Source: Pieris napi
Taxonomy: Eukaryota > Arthropoda > Insecta > Lepidoptera > Pieridae
Direction of reading: 5' to 3'
NCBI RefSeq assembly: GCF_905475465.1
Contig: NC_062253.1
Location: forward strand, 10,478,001 to 10,542,000
DNA: 64,000 nt
This document shows positions 31,742 to 43,639 of this stretch, one piece after another. The position numbers and the translations under genes were made by a program. The stretch's first letter is position 1. Every line of letters starts with the position of its first letter. Below the pieces are notes generated by a model. That model made no database searches, was not told where the DNA came from, and saw only the letters and a list, made by a program, of their open reading frames with translations.

Positions 31742-31938
31742 CAGATGCCGGCAAACATCTTGAACATTATTAAACAAGGGAGTGGGGGAAAGTTTGCGCA
31801 GCGCGGGACACAAACGTCAACTGATTTACCAATTACGCGATCGACAAGTTACTCACCCGCCGTCCCCCCTCCCTGTTATACCTAAAAATCGCTTCTGCAC
31901 AGGCAAGGACTTTTGTTCAAGATGTTTGCCGGTATCTG
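31742..31938. mobile_element. MITE with 24-bp inverted ends and TA duplication
   Basis: CAGATGCCGGCAAACATC at the left end is matched in inverse by GATGTTTGCCGGTATCTG at the right end, extended to 24 bp with one mismatch. TA flanks both sides (31740-31741 and 31939-31940). The 197-bp interior has no ORF. Tc1/mariner- or pogo-type non-autonomous element. Confidence 0.82.
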
Positions 31939-31954
31939 TAAGAACGATGCAAGT

Positions 31955-32466
31955 TAGGGATGCTCGATGATCATCGATAGTGGAAGCAAAAACTTAGATG
32001 TTTTTACATCGATGTTGCTATACGAAAAATATCGTAACATCGATGTTAACTCACGACCAATGCAACTTACGAAACAAATTATGTCTTCTATGAACGCATC
32101 CACAAATCAGGCTTATTAAAACGCGTATTCATTCACTGCGCCCCGGTCGTTCTCTTCGTTTGTTCTTTGTAGTCTCGCTCGCTCTTTCTCTCTCACACTC
32201 TTTATCAACAAAGAAATAGATTAAAAGGTTCTTCTGTATCAAAATTACTTTACATTCAGTCCGTTGATAACAAATATCGAAATATGTAATTTTTTTTTTC
32301 TGTTTCTTAATAAATTTCGAACCATTTATTTTATTATTAATGCAAAAATCATCGATGTTATCCAACGTGGTTTGGTTTTCGATAAATATCGAACATCGAT
32401 GTTGGGCTTTCGATTATGACATCGATGTCAATATCGATGTTTTTCTAATATCGATCATCCACTCTT
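31955..32466. mobile_element. MITE-like element rich in ATCGATGT motifs
   Basis: The ends are imperfect inverses (GGATGCTCGATGATCATCGA on the left, and the complement of ATATCGATCATCC on the right). ATCGATGT or its complement recurs about ten times near both ends. Boundaries and target duplication are not clear. It lies 15 bp from the TA-flanked MITE. Confidence 0.5.
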
Positions 32467-32821
32467 CACTTAACACTTAAGTAAATCAGAGCCCGTTTTT
32501 TTCTCCTGGTCTATAAACAAAAACAGCGACCTACTAATTAGCATTTTACTAATACCCAAAAATACTGTTTAAATTAATTAATATCATAGATCAAACGTAA
32601 TAGATTTCTATCTTTGATTATTATATACATCCATAAGCTTAAAGGCCGATTACCATTAATGGATATTCCCGGAATAATTGACATTTTGAGTCACTCTAAA
32701 ATTAATTAATGATAAACATACATGTCCGATAACGGTTATCTGTAATGTACTGATAGTGTTTGATGCTTTTAACGTAGAACAACTTAAATATAGGTACTAC
32801 GAGCTTTTACGTATAAGGAAA

Positions 32822-32865
32822 TTTAATGAAATAAAGAAAAGACATCCTTTCTTTATTTCATTAAA
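32822..32865. repeat. Perfect 18-bp inverted repeat, 8-nt loop
   Basis: Arms 32822-32839 (tttaatgaaataaagaaa) and 32848-32865 are exact reverse complements. Confidence 0.85.
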
Positions 32866-32965
32866 ATTATTTAAGATAAATGTTTTATTTTTGTATAATT
32901 AAAAAATCTGTAGCTGTAATATATGAATGCATATGTATAAAACCAATAACAAATCTGTCTTAAAA

Positions 32966-33000
32966 AACACATTAAATACGTATTATGTATTTAATGTGTT
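32966..33000. repeat. Perfect 14-bp inverted repeat, 7-nt loop
   Basis: AACACATTAAATAC and GTATTTAATGTGTT around GTATTAT. A partial direct copy of the right arm follows at 33003-33017. Confidence 0.8.
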
Positions 33001-33647
33001 GTAATGTATTTAATTTGTTGTTACATAAATTCTATGACGCATGTAGACGGAGATAAATAATGTAAAAAAACCCAGATAAAAAGATTGATTTTCCACTAAT
33101 ACATAGTGAATTACTAAGTGTGACTGCATATTTAATTTTGACATAAAGAAGTCATATTTCGCGTCCCCTTTGAGATTTTAGGTTATTTTATCAGTGTTAC
33201 GTCGTTTTAATCCCACAGTAATCTTGATGACACAGCAAACAAGAAGTATAGTATATATTTATATATGAATTTTAGTTCGCATAACTGCCACGCCGTTTCT
33301 CTTTTCATTCAGACTTCGTATATCATTTGATATCTATTGTATCATGCTCTTAAATATGTGTTCTTATATAGTCCAAACTTAAATGTACATCTTTCTTGAA
33401 CTCTTCGGCTATATAACAAGCACGAAGAATTCTCGCGTATCCGTAAATTTGCCAAAACTGGAATCATTAGTCACCTTCCAACGTCAGTAATGCAAGATCC
33501 ATCATAGTTTATTTTGACGGGTTGTTTAAACAATACAAACGTATGTCTGATTGGCAACCATTATCTCGACATCTCATTGTGAAATTTGATCGATTGTGAA
33601 TTGTTTACATAAATAATTCTATATTGCTAATAACGGTCCATAGACCA

Positions 33648-33891
33648 TCGTTTCTTAAGCGGGGGTTCGCGACCCTTGAGGGGACGAATTTATTTTAATA
33701 GGGGGTGCCTCTGTTTAAAAATATTAAATACAAACTATATATATAGGTACAAAAGATTCGTTTATTAAAGGAATTAATAATTATAGTGTAGTCTTATTAA
33801 ACTAAATATTAAGATGTTATAAATAACCTGTTTTACTTAACTTTTTGGCTTTTTCGTGGGTCGCGACATAAAAATGTTGAGAAACGATGCG
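33648..33891. mobile_element. hAT-type MITE with 8-bp duplication ATAGACCA
   Basis: ATAGACCA is duplicated at 33640-33647 and 33892-33899. The 244-bp element has inverted ends (TCGTTTCTTAAG on the left, and the complement of GAGAAACGATG on the right) and subterminal 'gttcgcgaccc'/'gggtcgcgac', the usual hAT signature. No ORF. Confidence 0.85.
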
Positions 33892-34268
33892 ATAGACCAC
33901 AAATTTGTTTGCAACTAGTATTACACTTAATTGAAACTTCGTACGGAAGGTGTCGACAAATATTGTTCAGACTTGTTATATACACAAAGATTTAGCACAT
34001 TATAAATATAAGCACTAAATAGAATATATAAATAGCTCAAGAATAGAGACATAAAGACTACGTATGTGTTCCTTGTAACAGAAGATGAATATTAAAAAAA
34101 AGCATGACATAAAAATATATAGGTAAATAAAATTACTTTATACAACGCGAGGTTTCGAGTATCTACTTTACAGCAGAACAAGAGACTGCTTCATCAATTC
34201 GACAGGTAATAGGAGTTATAAGACGTGGTACCACTGAATTTTGGAAGGTTACTAGATGGTCACTAGAT

Positions 34269-34316
34269 TTATTCTTTATTTTTGGATGATTTTACTCATC
34301 CAAAAATAAAGAATAA
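34269..34316. repeat. Perfect 21-bp inverted repeat, 6-nt loop
   Basis: Arms 34269-34289 and 34296-34316 are exact reverse complements with loop TTTTAC. The rest of 33900-34856 is plain AT-rich intron. Confidence 0.88.
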
Positions 34317-34856
34317 GCAATAGAGGATTATCTCAATATATGAGTCACTACAAAAGCACTTAGATATTAGTGTTAGGGCGGAGTGTTCGTGTAAATTCCT
34401 CATTGTTTAAAGTAGAAAGTAGTCAAGGATTCAGATATAAAAAGTAACGGATGCGCCGATGACTGTAATGGCCTTAAGAACGACCCTGGATATAGAAAGA
34501 GCCTTTGCATTGTTAACATCGAGCTGAAATGTAATTGAAACTTATTAACACGCTTACGGTACGCTATAATAGGTTTTCATGATTTCTGAAAGATTTTTTA
34601 TATATGTATCTATATTCGGACCACAGAGTGGATTACATGGGAGTATTATTTTTGTAATTACAAATATACACAATAATATGTAAACAAAGAAATTAAAAAG
34701 AAAAGTAATATAGATATACAGAGTAATGAATGCATCGCAAGTGTAAAGCAGTGTACTTTATTTAACAATTTAGTCAACCCATAGATTAGTGGTTATAGAC
34801 TAAATAATTTTCATATACGAAGTTTACAACATGACAAAATTCACATAACTTATATA

Positions 34857-35259
34857 CACTAATATTATAAAGAAGAACGATTTGATTGTTATTGATAAGG
34901 CTCCTTAACTACTGGACCGATTTGAAAAATTCTTACAATTACAATCACACCATTGCAATCCTACATTATCCCTGATGAATATGGACTATAGAACATTTTC
35001 AAAAATTTAAGGATCCGCAAAAAAACGTAAATAATGCAACTCAAGGTGTGAAAAAAATACCAATAAAAATGGCGTACGCTACGGAAACTATAGACAATAG
35101 AGCAAAGGCCTACAGTTTTATGGAAGACATCAACATCTACAACGTCAGCGATACCGTAATCAATTACATCTTTATAAATAAAAAAGTTCCTTGAACTCTC
35201 AAGAAGGTAGAAAAATTTGAAACACATTAAGGCGAAACGAAGTTCGCGAGGGCAGCTAG
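34857..35259 (+). mobile_element. Helitron-like non-autonomous element
   Basis: Starts 'cactaatattataaagaaga', continues 'ctactggaccgatttgaaaa', and ends 'acgaagttcgcgagggcagc' then TAG followed by T. Its 3' end matches that of 27037-27480. The open frame on its minus strand is incidental. Confidence 0.65.
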
Positions 35260-37361
35260 TATTTAATCAAATAAATATCGAGAGTGAACGCTAGAATTCT
35301 TTTTTTATATTAATTAAATAATACTCCTGGATAAATAATTGCAATTGAATATGTTATTACGTCCTTTTTAAAAGGGAAAGGAACTTTTTTACATATTATA
35401 CTGCTTAGAAACGTACTTAAAAAACAAATATTCGTTGAATATATCAAACAAAGGCCGCGTGAAAGTGCTTCTAAGAGTCGTGTGGGAGATGTATTGTGTA
35501 CAGTAGCTTCTGAGAAGTTATAAGTGATATTTAATTATCTGTATTGATTGAAAGTCTTTTATAGAAGTGAAAATGTAGAAGAAAAATTTTACGTTGTTTT
35601 CCGTTTTATTTAAGATTGTTTGTTGCATTGTGAGAATTCGCTATTTATTTGCGGAAATAAGTACAAATGTACAAGTATTTTTTTTTGTACAGTTCAAAAC
35701 CATCATTACCTAATCATGTGTACTTTAAAATAAAAATTTCCTTACAAGACAAGCATATAACAATGCTAATGGTCTGCGAGCATTATGTATGGATTTAGTT
35801 GGTTTGGTTGAGTTGGTAATCCATGAATAATAAAGGCAAAGTCAAGATACCATACGGAGAGAAAGTTAGTAAACCGTATACCATATGACGATATAAATAA
35901 ATTATTAACCAAACATAAAAATAAAGCATTATATAACAGTTATAATAGACAAAAGGCTAATGCAACGAAACATACAACAGATAACGTCGAGGCCAAGTGA
36001 AATTAGTGTTTCTGTACACTTTTTTAATTTAAATATCTATAGAACATATTTTAATTCGTTTCGAAATGTTTATTCAAGGTTTGCGGGAATAGATAGTTTT
36101 TTATTTTAATATCTATAGAACATATTTTAATTCGTTTCGCAATGTTTATTCAAGGTTTGCGGGAATAGATAGTTTTTTATGTGTCTGTTCTGTGTCGAAA
36201 TGTAAAACATAGCTATCTTACTTGCACAAGATGACTGGCGTATTAAAATGTTATTAAAATACAATCGAGACTAGATCTATATCTAATATGCCGCATGGAC
36301 ATGCTAAATAATATCAATAAAAGCAACTCAAAAGCCTTCAAGTAACTCATATTAACAATGTCTTCCAAGCGGATTCGACGTCACTGCTATACGTATTGCG
36401 TAGATGCTAATCACTAAGCCAATGGGGCTGGTAAATCATAATTACCTAGCTATTGAATACGTGTTCATTTAATTAAATAGATTGACTTGTCACGCACTAA
36501 ACAAATTAATATAACACGAATTACTTGGGAAATATGTATTTTCTGCTTTAAGTTTTATCCACAACGAAGTTACAGGGGATCAAAGGTGACCTGAACTGTA
36601 TTTTCATTTGTCACATCACTCGATTTAGCTTCAATCAATAAAACGACGGCTTTATGTTTTGCTACTATAATAATAGTTAGTAAAAAACGTGTGTATACTT
36701 AGGTATGTACACGCGTTAGAAGTTATTCTTTTTTTTATTAGATTTAGTTCGAGCACTTTAGAGGGACGTTTCCCTCTTCGATTTGCATTTTTCTAGTACA
36801 TTTTAATGGTCACTTCCAATCGAAACGATGTAATATATACTAATCATGATATTTTACAATAAACTCTATGTACTATCACATTGGAACGGGTTTTCTCGTA
36901 AAGAAATCATTATTTTGGTTTAAATAAACACGACTCTGAAAAACACTACGCCATGACAATGTAACTTGTCGATAAAACAGAGCAAGGGCCCAGACTATTT
37001 TACTTACGTTTGAACAGATATTCAGGGTGACGGTTTTTTGTGATAAATTTACTCTCATCATTTTTCCCTAACGCGTCGAAAGAAGTATACTTACGACAAA
37101 TGCGCCGCTATAGAGATTACACTTTGTACTTGTGTCTTTAAAAATTTCCAATCATATGATAACCAATGGAGTCAGGAGTGTAAGTGTACAATGTCGAGAT
37201 TAGAAACAATAAGCATTGTCAGGGAACAATTGATGACTCTCTCAAATGTACCGGTTTGTTGATATTCTCGAATTAGTCATGCGTATTTTGGTTTTATTGT
37301 TTAGATTAAATGATCAAGCGACAGAAAACAACTGCAAAGAGGCATGTTTTTATAAGTTCAC
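35260..37361. other. Intron sequence with one recent tandem duplication
   Basis: AT-rich and without genes. The only clear structure is the 76-bp duplication listed separately. Confidence 0.5.
36032..36180. repeat. 76-bp tandem duplication
   Basis: 'aatatctatagaacatattt' to 'gggaatagatagttttttat' occurs at 36032-36107 and again at 36108-36180 with one substitution (tcgaaatg/tcgcaatg). Confidence 0.9.
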
Positions 37362-37640
37362 CAGCTGACCCAGCAAACGTCGCGTGGTTTTGCCATGTAT
37401 ATTACTTCTAGGAAAGATTTTTTAGTTAAATAAAAAAACCTATCTACTATAATAAATAAATAGAGGTTGATCGTAGAGGGGTGAAAATTAAGGGTTATAT
37501 GTATTTTTTAATGCCACATATTAAAAAAATGTTATCAAAACAATAAAAATAAATTGATTGAGGTGGACACACCTTATCACTTACGGGTTTGAATTTACTC
37601 TTAAGTTTATCAATAGAAGACCCAAGTTCCTAAACCCCAG
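37362..37640 (-). mobile_element. Helitron-like element, degraded
   Basis: The plus strand starts 'cagctgacccagcaaacgtc'. 'gaggtggacacaccttatca' matches the reverse complement of the 27180-27200 region of the 27037-27480 element. The far end is unclear. Confidence 0.5.
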
Positions 37641-39374
37641 CTAAGCAGTATTTTAAAGTATTTTATATATTCGTTAATTCGTAAGTAAGGTAAAAGCATG
37701 AACAAATGTGTATAATAGACAGTTCAATCAAAGGCGTAAACGGACGAAAAGAACTAGCAAGAAGTGCTAGCTAATCATTACCAGCTTTAAGCTTCTTCCA
37801 CATTCCACCAAAGTATCCGCGGTGTGAACTATTAGCTACGTACATACTTTAAAATCTAAACATGATTTAAAAAATACCCTACAGCCTAGATAAGAAACAA
37901 TACTATGTACCAACAAACTCAGCCGCCTTTACAATCTCCAAGCTTTATAAAAACCGATGTAAAAAAGGTACAAAATATAAAGAACCTTGATCTAGGTTCT
38001 AAGTAACACATTCACATCAAATTTAGATCATGACACAATGAACCAGGCTCAATTAAAATTGTTCCGCGAACAAGGTCCATAACTAACAATAAGATCTAGA
38101 TATACAATAGAACGATAATATGTTACCTACTTATACTAATCTTAACTTATATCCAGGGCATATTTGTTTTATAGAATCGTTTTTGAAAACAGAAAAAGTC
38201 TAGATTTTTTTGTCGTATTTTATCATCAAATTTGGTTGGTTTAAATATAATATAAAATGGAAGTCAAGGTTACGAGTTTAATATTCATATTATATCTGTA
38301 TATGTGCCACGTATATAATATTAATGTACTACTTTTGGAAAAAAAAATATTATTATATTAATGATTATTTGCGTGAAACATTATAATTGATATTAATACG
38401 ATAACGTGATGATGTAGTGATAAAATAATATAAGAATTAACTATAATGACTAACTCATAATGTAATTGTACCTTCTATTCTACCTTTTAAGACACATTTG
38501 CACGCCATTATATGTGGCATATTATGCAAACTTTAGATTGTGCCACCATAAAATTTTTGTACCATATGCATCCGAATAAATTAATATTATATTCATAACA
38601 CTGTCAACACTAGAAATGAGCTAATACAAAATACACTGCCGGAACCAGCGGACCGCCGGACCACAGATATCCATATCCCATGTCACTAATTTTATATTTG
38701 CGTGACTTTTGACATATATTTGAATTTTGGTATGAAAGCAAGTAAAGATGATGAAATATATTAATTTTAATTTTTTTATTTATTTTCTCACAAAAACTTA
38801 AACTTAGGACATAAGCAAGTGACAGTTATATTCTTACTTCTGTTAATGGAAAAGCTAGTTTGTATGAGACTGATGCCTGCTAAAGGTAAGAGTACCTGTG
38901 TTACAGGTCATCAGGCCTCCACCACTACGGATCGACAGAAGATCTTGTACAATACAATACATTACAATATATAAGGAAACCACATGGGGTATGTGTGTAT
39001 GTGTAAATTATGTGTATGTCACTGGGTGTGTGTCTGTGTATGTTTTATATTTATTACTTAAGTGTAAATCTAATAAAGCTAGAACTATTATACTAAAAAT
39101 TTATTCCCTGTTATTAACAAAGATTAGAATCAACTTTAAACTCAACTATTTAATTATTGTCAGCATTTTTTCTGTTTTTAATGAATTATGAGTATTCGTT
39201 TAGCCCACACAGATATGTCAGTACTCACAATACAGCAGAGGCGGCGGGTAATAACATAAATTAAGCAATTGCTACAATTTGAATAAGTAGGTTGGACCCA
39301 CTTGACTAATTGTCAAACGAACCCGCCATTTCATACAATTGTTTTATTCAAAGTTTAATCAAATTTATTACGTA
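37641..39374. other. Intron sequence with a LINE 3' remnant and a GT-rich tract
   Basis: 38480-38600 (plus) repeats the 3' UTR of the LINE at 29354-30838 ('acacatttgcacgccattat' to 'tttttgtaccatatgcat'). 38990-39045 is a degenerate (GT)n tract. Nothing else recognised. Confidence 0.55.
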
Positions 39375-39791
39375 CTAGCTGGCCTGGCGAACATCGTACC
39401 GCCTAACGGTCTATTCTTTATTTTTTTTTAAATACTTATTCTGCTATTCGGGACACCGGTCTAGCTAGTAAGATAAAAAAAGAAAGTTGATAAGACAATA
39501 AATACATTGTCAAAAATAAAAATTTACCTTCCCGGAACCCCTCCACTAACACTTGAACTCTTTGCTATGGTATTCAAATTGACTTTTAAGTATTATTACG
39601 AATATTTTGTATGGGAATATAGAAAAGTTATTTTTAGACTTTTTCACTCATTTTTTTAAATTTTTCTCTCCGTAAGAACCATCCTCGTACTTCAAGGAAT
39701 ATTATGTAAAAAAATCAGACAAATCGGTCAAGCCGTTTGCATGCTATGTCGTGACAACGGAAAACGGGTTTCATTTTTATATATATATAGA
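39375..39791 (-). mobile_element. Helitron-like element, full length, left member of a tandem pair
   Basis: On the minus strand it reads from TCTATATATATAAAAATG (5' end at 39791) to GCCAGGCCAGCTAG (3' end at 39375) followed by T, the Helitron TC...CTAG layout. 417 bp, no ORF. Its 5' end touches the CTAG end of the next element with no base between. Confidence 0.72.
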
Positions 39792-40016
39792 CTAGTGGAC
39801 CCCACAGACGTTGTCCTGCATGATATTTAAAGCGATTAGGATATTAAGCAAAGTATGAAAGTACCGACTGCAGTGCTATCTGCCGGGCTGATTTGTGAAT
39901 CTAAACCATTCCCAGATCCCCTTGAACACACACAAAAAATTTCATCAAAATCGGTCCAGTCGTTTGAGAGAAGTTCAGTGACATACACACTCACAGAAGA
40001 ATTATATATATAAAGA
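39792..40016 (-). mobile_element. Helitron-like element, right member of a tandem pair
   Basis: The minus strand reads from TCTTTATATATATAATTC (5' end at 40016, preceded by A) to GTCCACTAG (3' end at 39792). 225 bp. Related sequence lacking the 3' end is at 41517-41703. The stretch 40017-40650 shows nothing further. Confidence 0.7.
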
Positions 40017-40654
40017 TTTAAGAAATAAATTGAAAGGAAATTCTACCAGCATTAAAATTACTCTGCCACAGAGACTAAACTTTAAAAATTAATTTTAGTG
40101 TTATATTTATTTATATTCAGTTAATTTAAGGATCTATTTAATATAGTAGTGTTTTTTTTTTAAATTTGTGATACTCAAATAAAATGTTTATTCAAAACAA
40201 ATAATTTATTACATATACCGTCGAGGCTTACGGACGCCTGAAAATCTTGAATTTGATTCCGGGTGGATTGTTTCAAATTAGGCAAAAAAACCTCATTCCC
40301 TACTTTATTTACTTACTTTGGATATGATACGGGGATATGTATGTACCATAAAATTCATTTATAAATTAATTTCTATGAAAGATTAGTCCTTTAAAAAAGC
40401 TTATATCAATATGATGTTAAAACAAGTCTGTTATGTGTAGGTTATCAAAGATTATGTCACCAACAAATTATTCGCTTCGGAAATGCGAACTTAAATATGA
40501 TGTCATAGACAAAGATCATGATGATATTCACCTTATTAAAATTAGTCCATCCTAATGAATATACGCACAAGGCTTCTTTACAAGGTCCGTAGAGCATAAC
40601 AAACAGTGCTATTAAATCGGCCACTAGAAGTTTTGTGTGCAACAGGATCATGTG

Positions 40655-40780
40655 TGGACCTGTGCATCGACCTGGACCTCGAAACAATAGGGGTTCGAAA
40701 TTGGACGCGGGAAGCACTGGATAGATTTCGATGGCGAAGTGTACTTGAGGAGACTAAGGCTCACAGGGGGCTGTATAACC
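40655..40780 (+). pseudogene. RTE-like LINE ORF2 C-terminal fragment
   Basis: Plus-strand reading DLETIGVRNWTREALDRF then WRSVLEETKAHRGLYNH before a stop; same block as 18560-18640 on the other strand. Confidence 0.6.
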
Positions 40781-40959
40781 ATTGATAATGATGATAGAAA
40801 TTTTTTACGCGACCATATACATACTGATATTTTTTATGAGCACCATATTGAAGACAAGCATGCACGCAAGCCTGACGCCAAAGCTTCTTTGAAATTGCAC
40901 CTACTCCTGACAGGACTGGAGGAGTTTAATACAATGCATCTTTTTTTTAATTAGGTGAT

Positions 40960-41150
40960 AATGCGCTTACGCAGGCCCGCGCCAAGGTTATCGAGCTTGA
41001 CGCGGGACTGTGGGGTTGGGTCTACTCTAAAATCCCTCTGCTATTCAGAGGGGTAGCGAGACCCCACCCACTAATAATACCTTAACCCTTCACACGCCCT
41101 CAAGGTGGGCCCTCTGGGTTTTCCAGGCTTTCTACTATTGAGGCCTAGAA
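40960..41150. repeat. GC-rich repeat-like block
   Basis: 'cgcgccaaggttatcgagct', 'ctgtggggttgggtctactc' and 'ccctcaaggtgggccctctg' form a GC-rich island without an ORF or splice sites. Perhaps the 5' part of a mobile element; not identified. Confidence 0.3.
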
Positions 41151-41516
41151 TGAGTAAATCTATAAGATTTCTCGGTCAAATTTGTTCATAAAGAATATTT
41201 CATACATGAGCAAATATTTCGTACATAATTAGCAAATATTATTTGTGGTATTTCCAAAGAGCAAAGGTTGGTTATATCAGGTTGAAAAACAAATAGTTTT
41301 TCATATTTATAATTCTAAGTGCTTTTCAGTTGAACATGTAATTTAAATAAATCAAGACATTTCTGAGTTAGCTACACAAGGTATTATAAAGTAGTTCTTA
41401 TTTAATGAATCTGTTTGTTTTTAAGACTTTATAAGCTAAGTTTTGGAAAAGAAGATAAGGAATATCGAACTAATTACTTATACTGTACACGATAAATCGT
41501 TGAAATAATTATATTT

Positions 41517-41703
41517 CAAGCGATTAGGATATTAAACAAAGTAAGAACGAACCGACTGCAGCGCCATCGGCCAGGGTGATTTGTGAATCTAAACCATCCA
41601 GAGCGCCACCCTAACGCATACAAATAAATTAATTCAAAGCAGTCCAGCCGTTTAAGAGGAGTTCCGTGACACACACTCGTACAGTACATTTATATATATA
41701 AGA
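41517..41703 (-). mobile_element. Helitron-like element, 3'-truncated
   Basis: Same sequence order as 39820-40016 ('agcgattaggatattaaaca' to 'acatttatatatataaga'); the CTAG end is absent. Confidence 0.6.
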
Positions 41704-41704
41704 G

Positions 41705-42060
41705 AAAATAACTTTATTAATTTAGGTAAACAAGTACACTTATGAACGTCAACAGAAAAGATGTTAAATTAATTCTAAATTTACATTTACTACCAGTTCG
41801 CAAGTCAAGGGCGTAGAGCGGGCAAGAATAACTGGCAAGAAACTTTCCGCCACTCTTTTTAATCGCTAAGTTTTGAGTCATACAAATTGTTTGAACTGGA
41901 GAAAATCAATCCCAAGGATTAGGATCATTTGAATATTCATCAAATTTATAAAAAGCTCTATTGCTTAATTTACGTTTAACGAGAGCTTTGAATTTATTTA
42001 GTAATAATTCTCTAATTTCGCTTGGGAGTTTTAAACGAATACATTTCCATTTTTAGTTCG
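41705..42060 (-). mobile_element. LINE 3' end with ORF2 C-terminus
   Basis: The minus strand gives KLPSEIRELLLNKFKALV then KRKLSNRAFYKFDEY, a stop, and the 'aaaaagagtggcgg'-type 3' UTR. Same family as 7655-8150 with a better coding end. Confidence 0.75.
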
Positions 42061-42209
42061 TCCTAGTCCTCCTCTAATAGCTATAAAACATTTATTTACT
42101 ATTCAGTTATTTATACACAGTGTGTTATTAAATCATGCCGGGGGTCAGGCTGAAGGGTCCCGCTAGTCGGATTAAGATGACCGTTACATTCCGAGCGTCG
42201 CGCAAAAAA

Positions 42210-42353
42210 TGTCAAACAAAACCAGATTCATAGCATTGCTCTCGTTGCTCGGATTCATATCTATGTATATTTCATAGAACTCATGCAGCAGCAGACTTTA
42301 CGTAATCTTTGAGAAAGCGTTCGTCGTATACTAAAAACTGGTTTTGTTTGACA
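42210..42353. repeat. Possible MITE: perfect 16-bp inverted repeats, 112-bp spacer
   Basis: TGTCAAACAAAACCAG at 42210-42225 and its exact complement at 42338-42353. There is no clear target duplication. Flanks 42061-42209 and 42354-43640 hold no supported gene. Confidence 0.55.
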
Positions 42354-43639
42354 CTTTATATTTACTTATTGAATTGTATTGGGTGCCTCATCTTGGGCTA
42401 TTTGGTGATGGAGCAATAGCTGAACGCATCTTCTCATCAGGAAAGTGTATACATTTATTTATGTTTACATACTTCTAAAGTTTAGTTGATTTCTTGTTTA
42501 TAAGAATCAGTTGTGGCGTACTTACACTTGGGCAGAGACGTGAGCAGGAAAGTGAGCAGTGTATGTATGTATAGGTCACTCGCTCTGCCACTGCCCATGC
42601 AGCTAATATTGCCATCGTTGTCGTTCAGAAGAATAAACAGTGTGAGCACGCTAGTCTGGCGAATATTATACCAAGAATTATTTAGGGCAATATTTTCGGC
42701 ACCGGCAGAAGGATGAGTAAGATCAATGCGGTATTGGATTCCCTTATTACAAATCGTGGACTAAATATAGAACCGTTGTTGTTACCATGGCTTCGGCGTT
42801 TTGCATCGTGATAAATCTTTAAATTTGTCTTTGATCTACGCGAAGTTTACTTTAAATAGAAGTAATGTTACTAATGTGAAGTCGCGGACCAATGGATGAA
42901 AATCACCCAAAATTTCGTGTAATGATACTACTTAATCAAAAACCCATCGACGTGGAACAGTGTGGTTTTTTAATTCAAAAAACGTCTAAACGACCAAGCA
43001 CCTAACCTTCCACATAAAACATCCAATTAAGTAACTAATTTTCCTTTCACCAGGCTAATTCCTAATTTATTACACTTTCTATGTAATACATGTTATTGAG
43101 TATTACGTATTACCATTAAAACTATATCAGACCAATTTAAAAACCATTAAAATTGTAAAGGAAGTCCAAACGTATCTAAAAACGGCGATATTGTAATATT
43201 GTTTACAGCAAGCTTACCGTGCGAGTTTATTTCAAAGATTGATTAACAGCTATAATGACATTTGAAGACGAAACAAACCAAACTTTTTTGACATCAAAAT
43301 CTCTTTTGAAGTTAAGTGGTAAGCTCTCAGCCTTAACGTTACGTGCCTTAGAAACTCGCTGTATATGCGTATAAAAAGCCAATTAATTTCTTATCAAGTC
43401 TGACTCAAACGAATATAGTGTTGTAATTACATACGCAATTAAATACATCTCTGAAGCGTCATTCCGTTTGAAGTTATTGGAAAATAATCGAGTAATACGT
43501 AATATATTTTGCGCATCTTGATAAAATTTCTGACATCAAAATTGTTTTAGCGATAAAGATAACAACATTAAGGAAACAAAATAAAATCAAGATCGTAAAA
43601 CTTAATCAAAATTGTAAGAGATACTTATAATATCTGCGT

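Noticed and set aside
34269..34316. microRNA precursor
   Set aside because: The stem is perfect and too short (21 bp, 6-nt loop) for an animal microRNA hairpin, which is longer and imperfect; kept only as a hairpin.
34961..35227. 88-codon minus-strand frame
   Set aside because: Entirely inside the Helitron-like element at 34857-35259, antisense to it.
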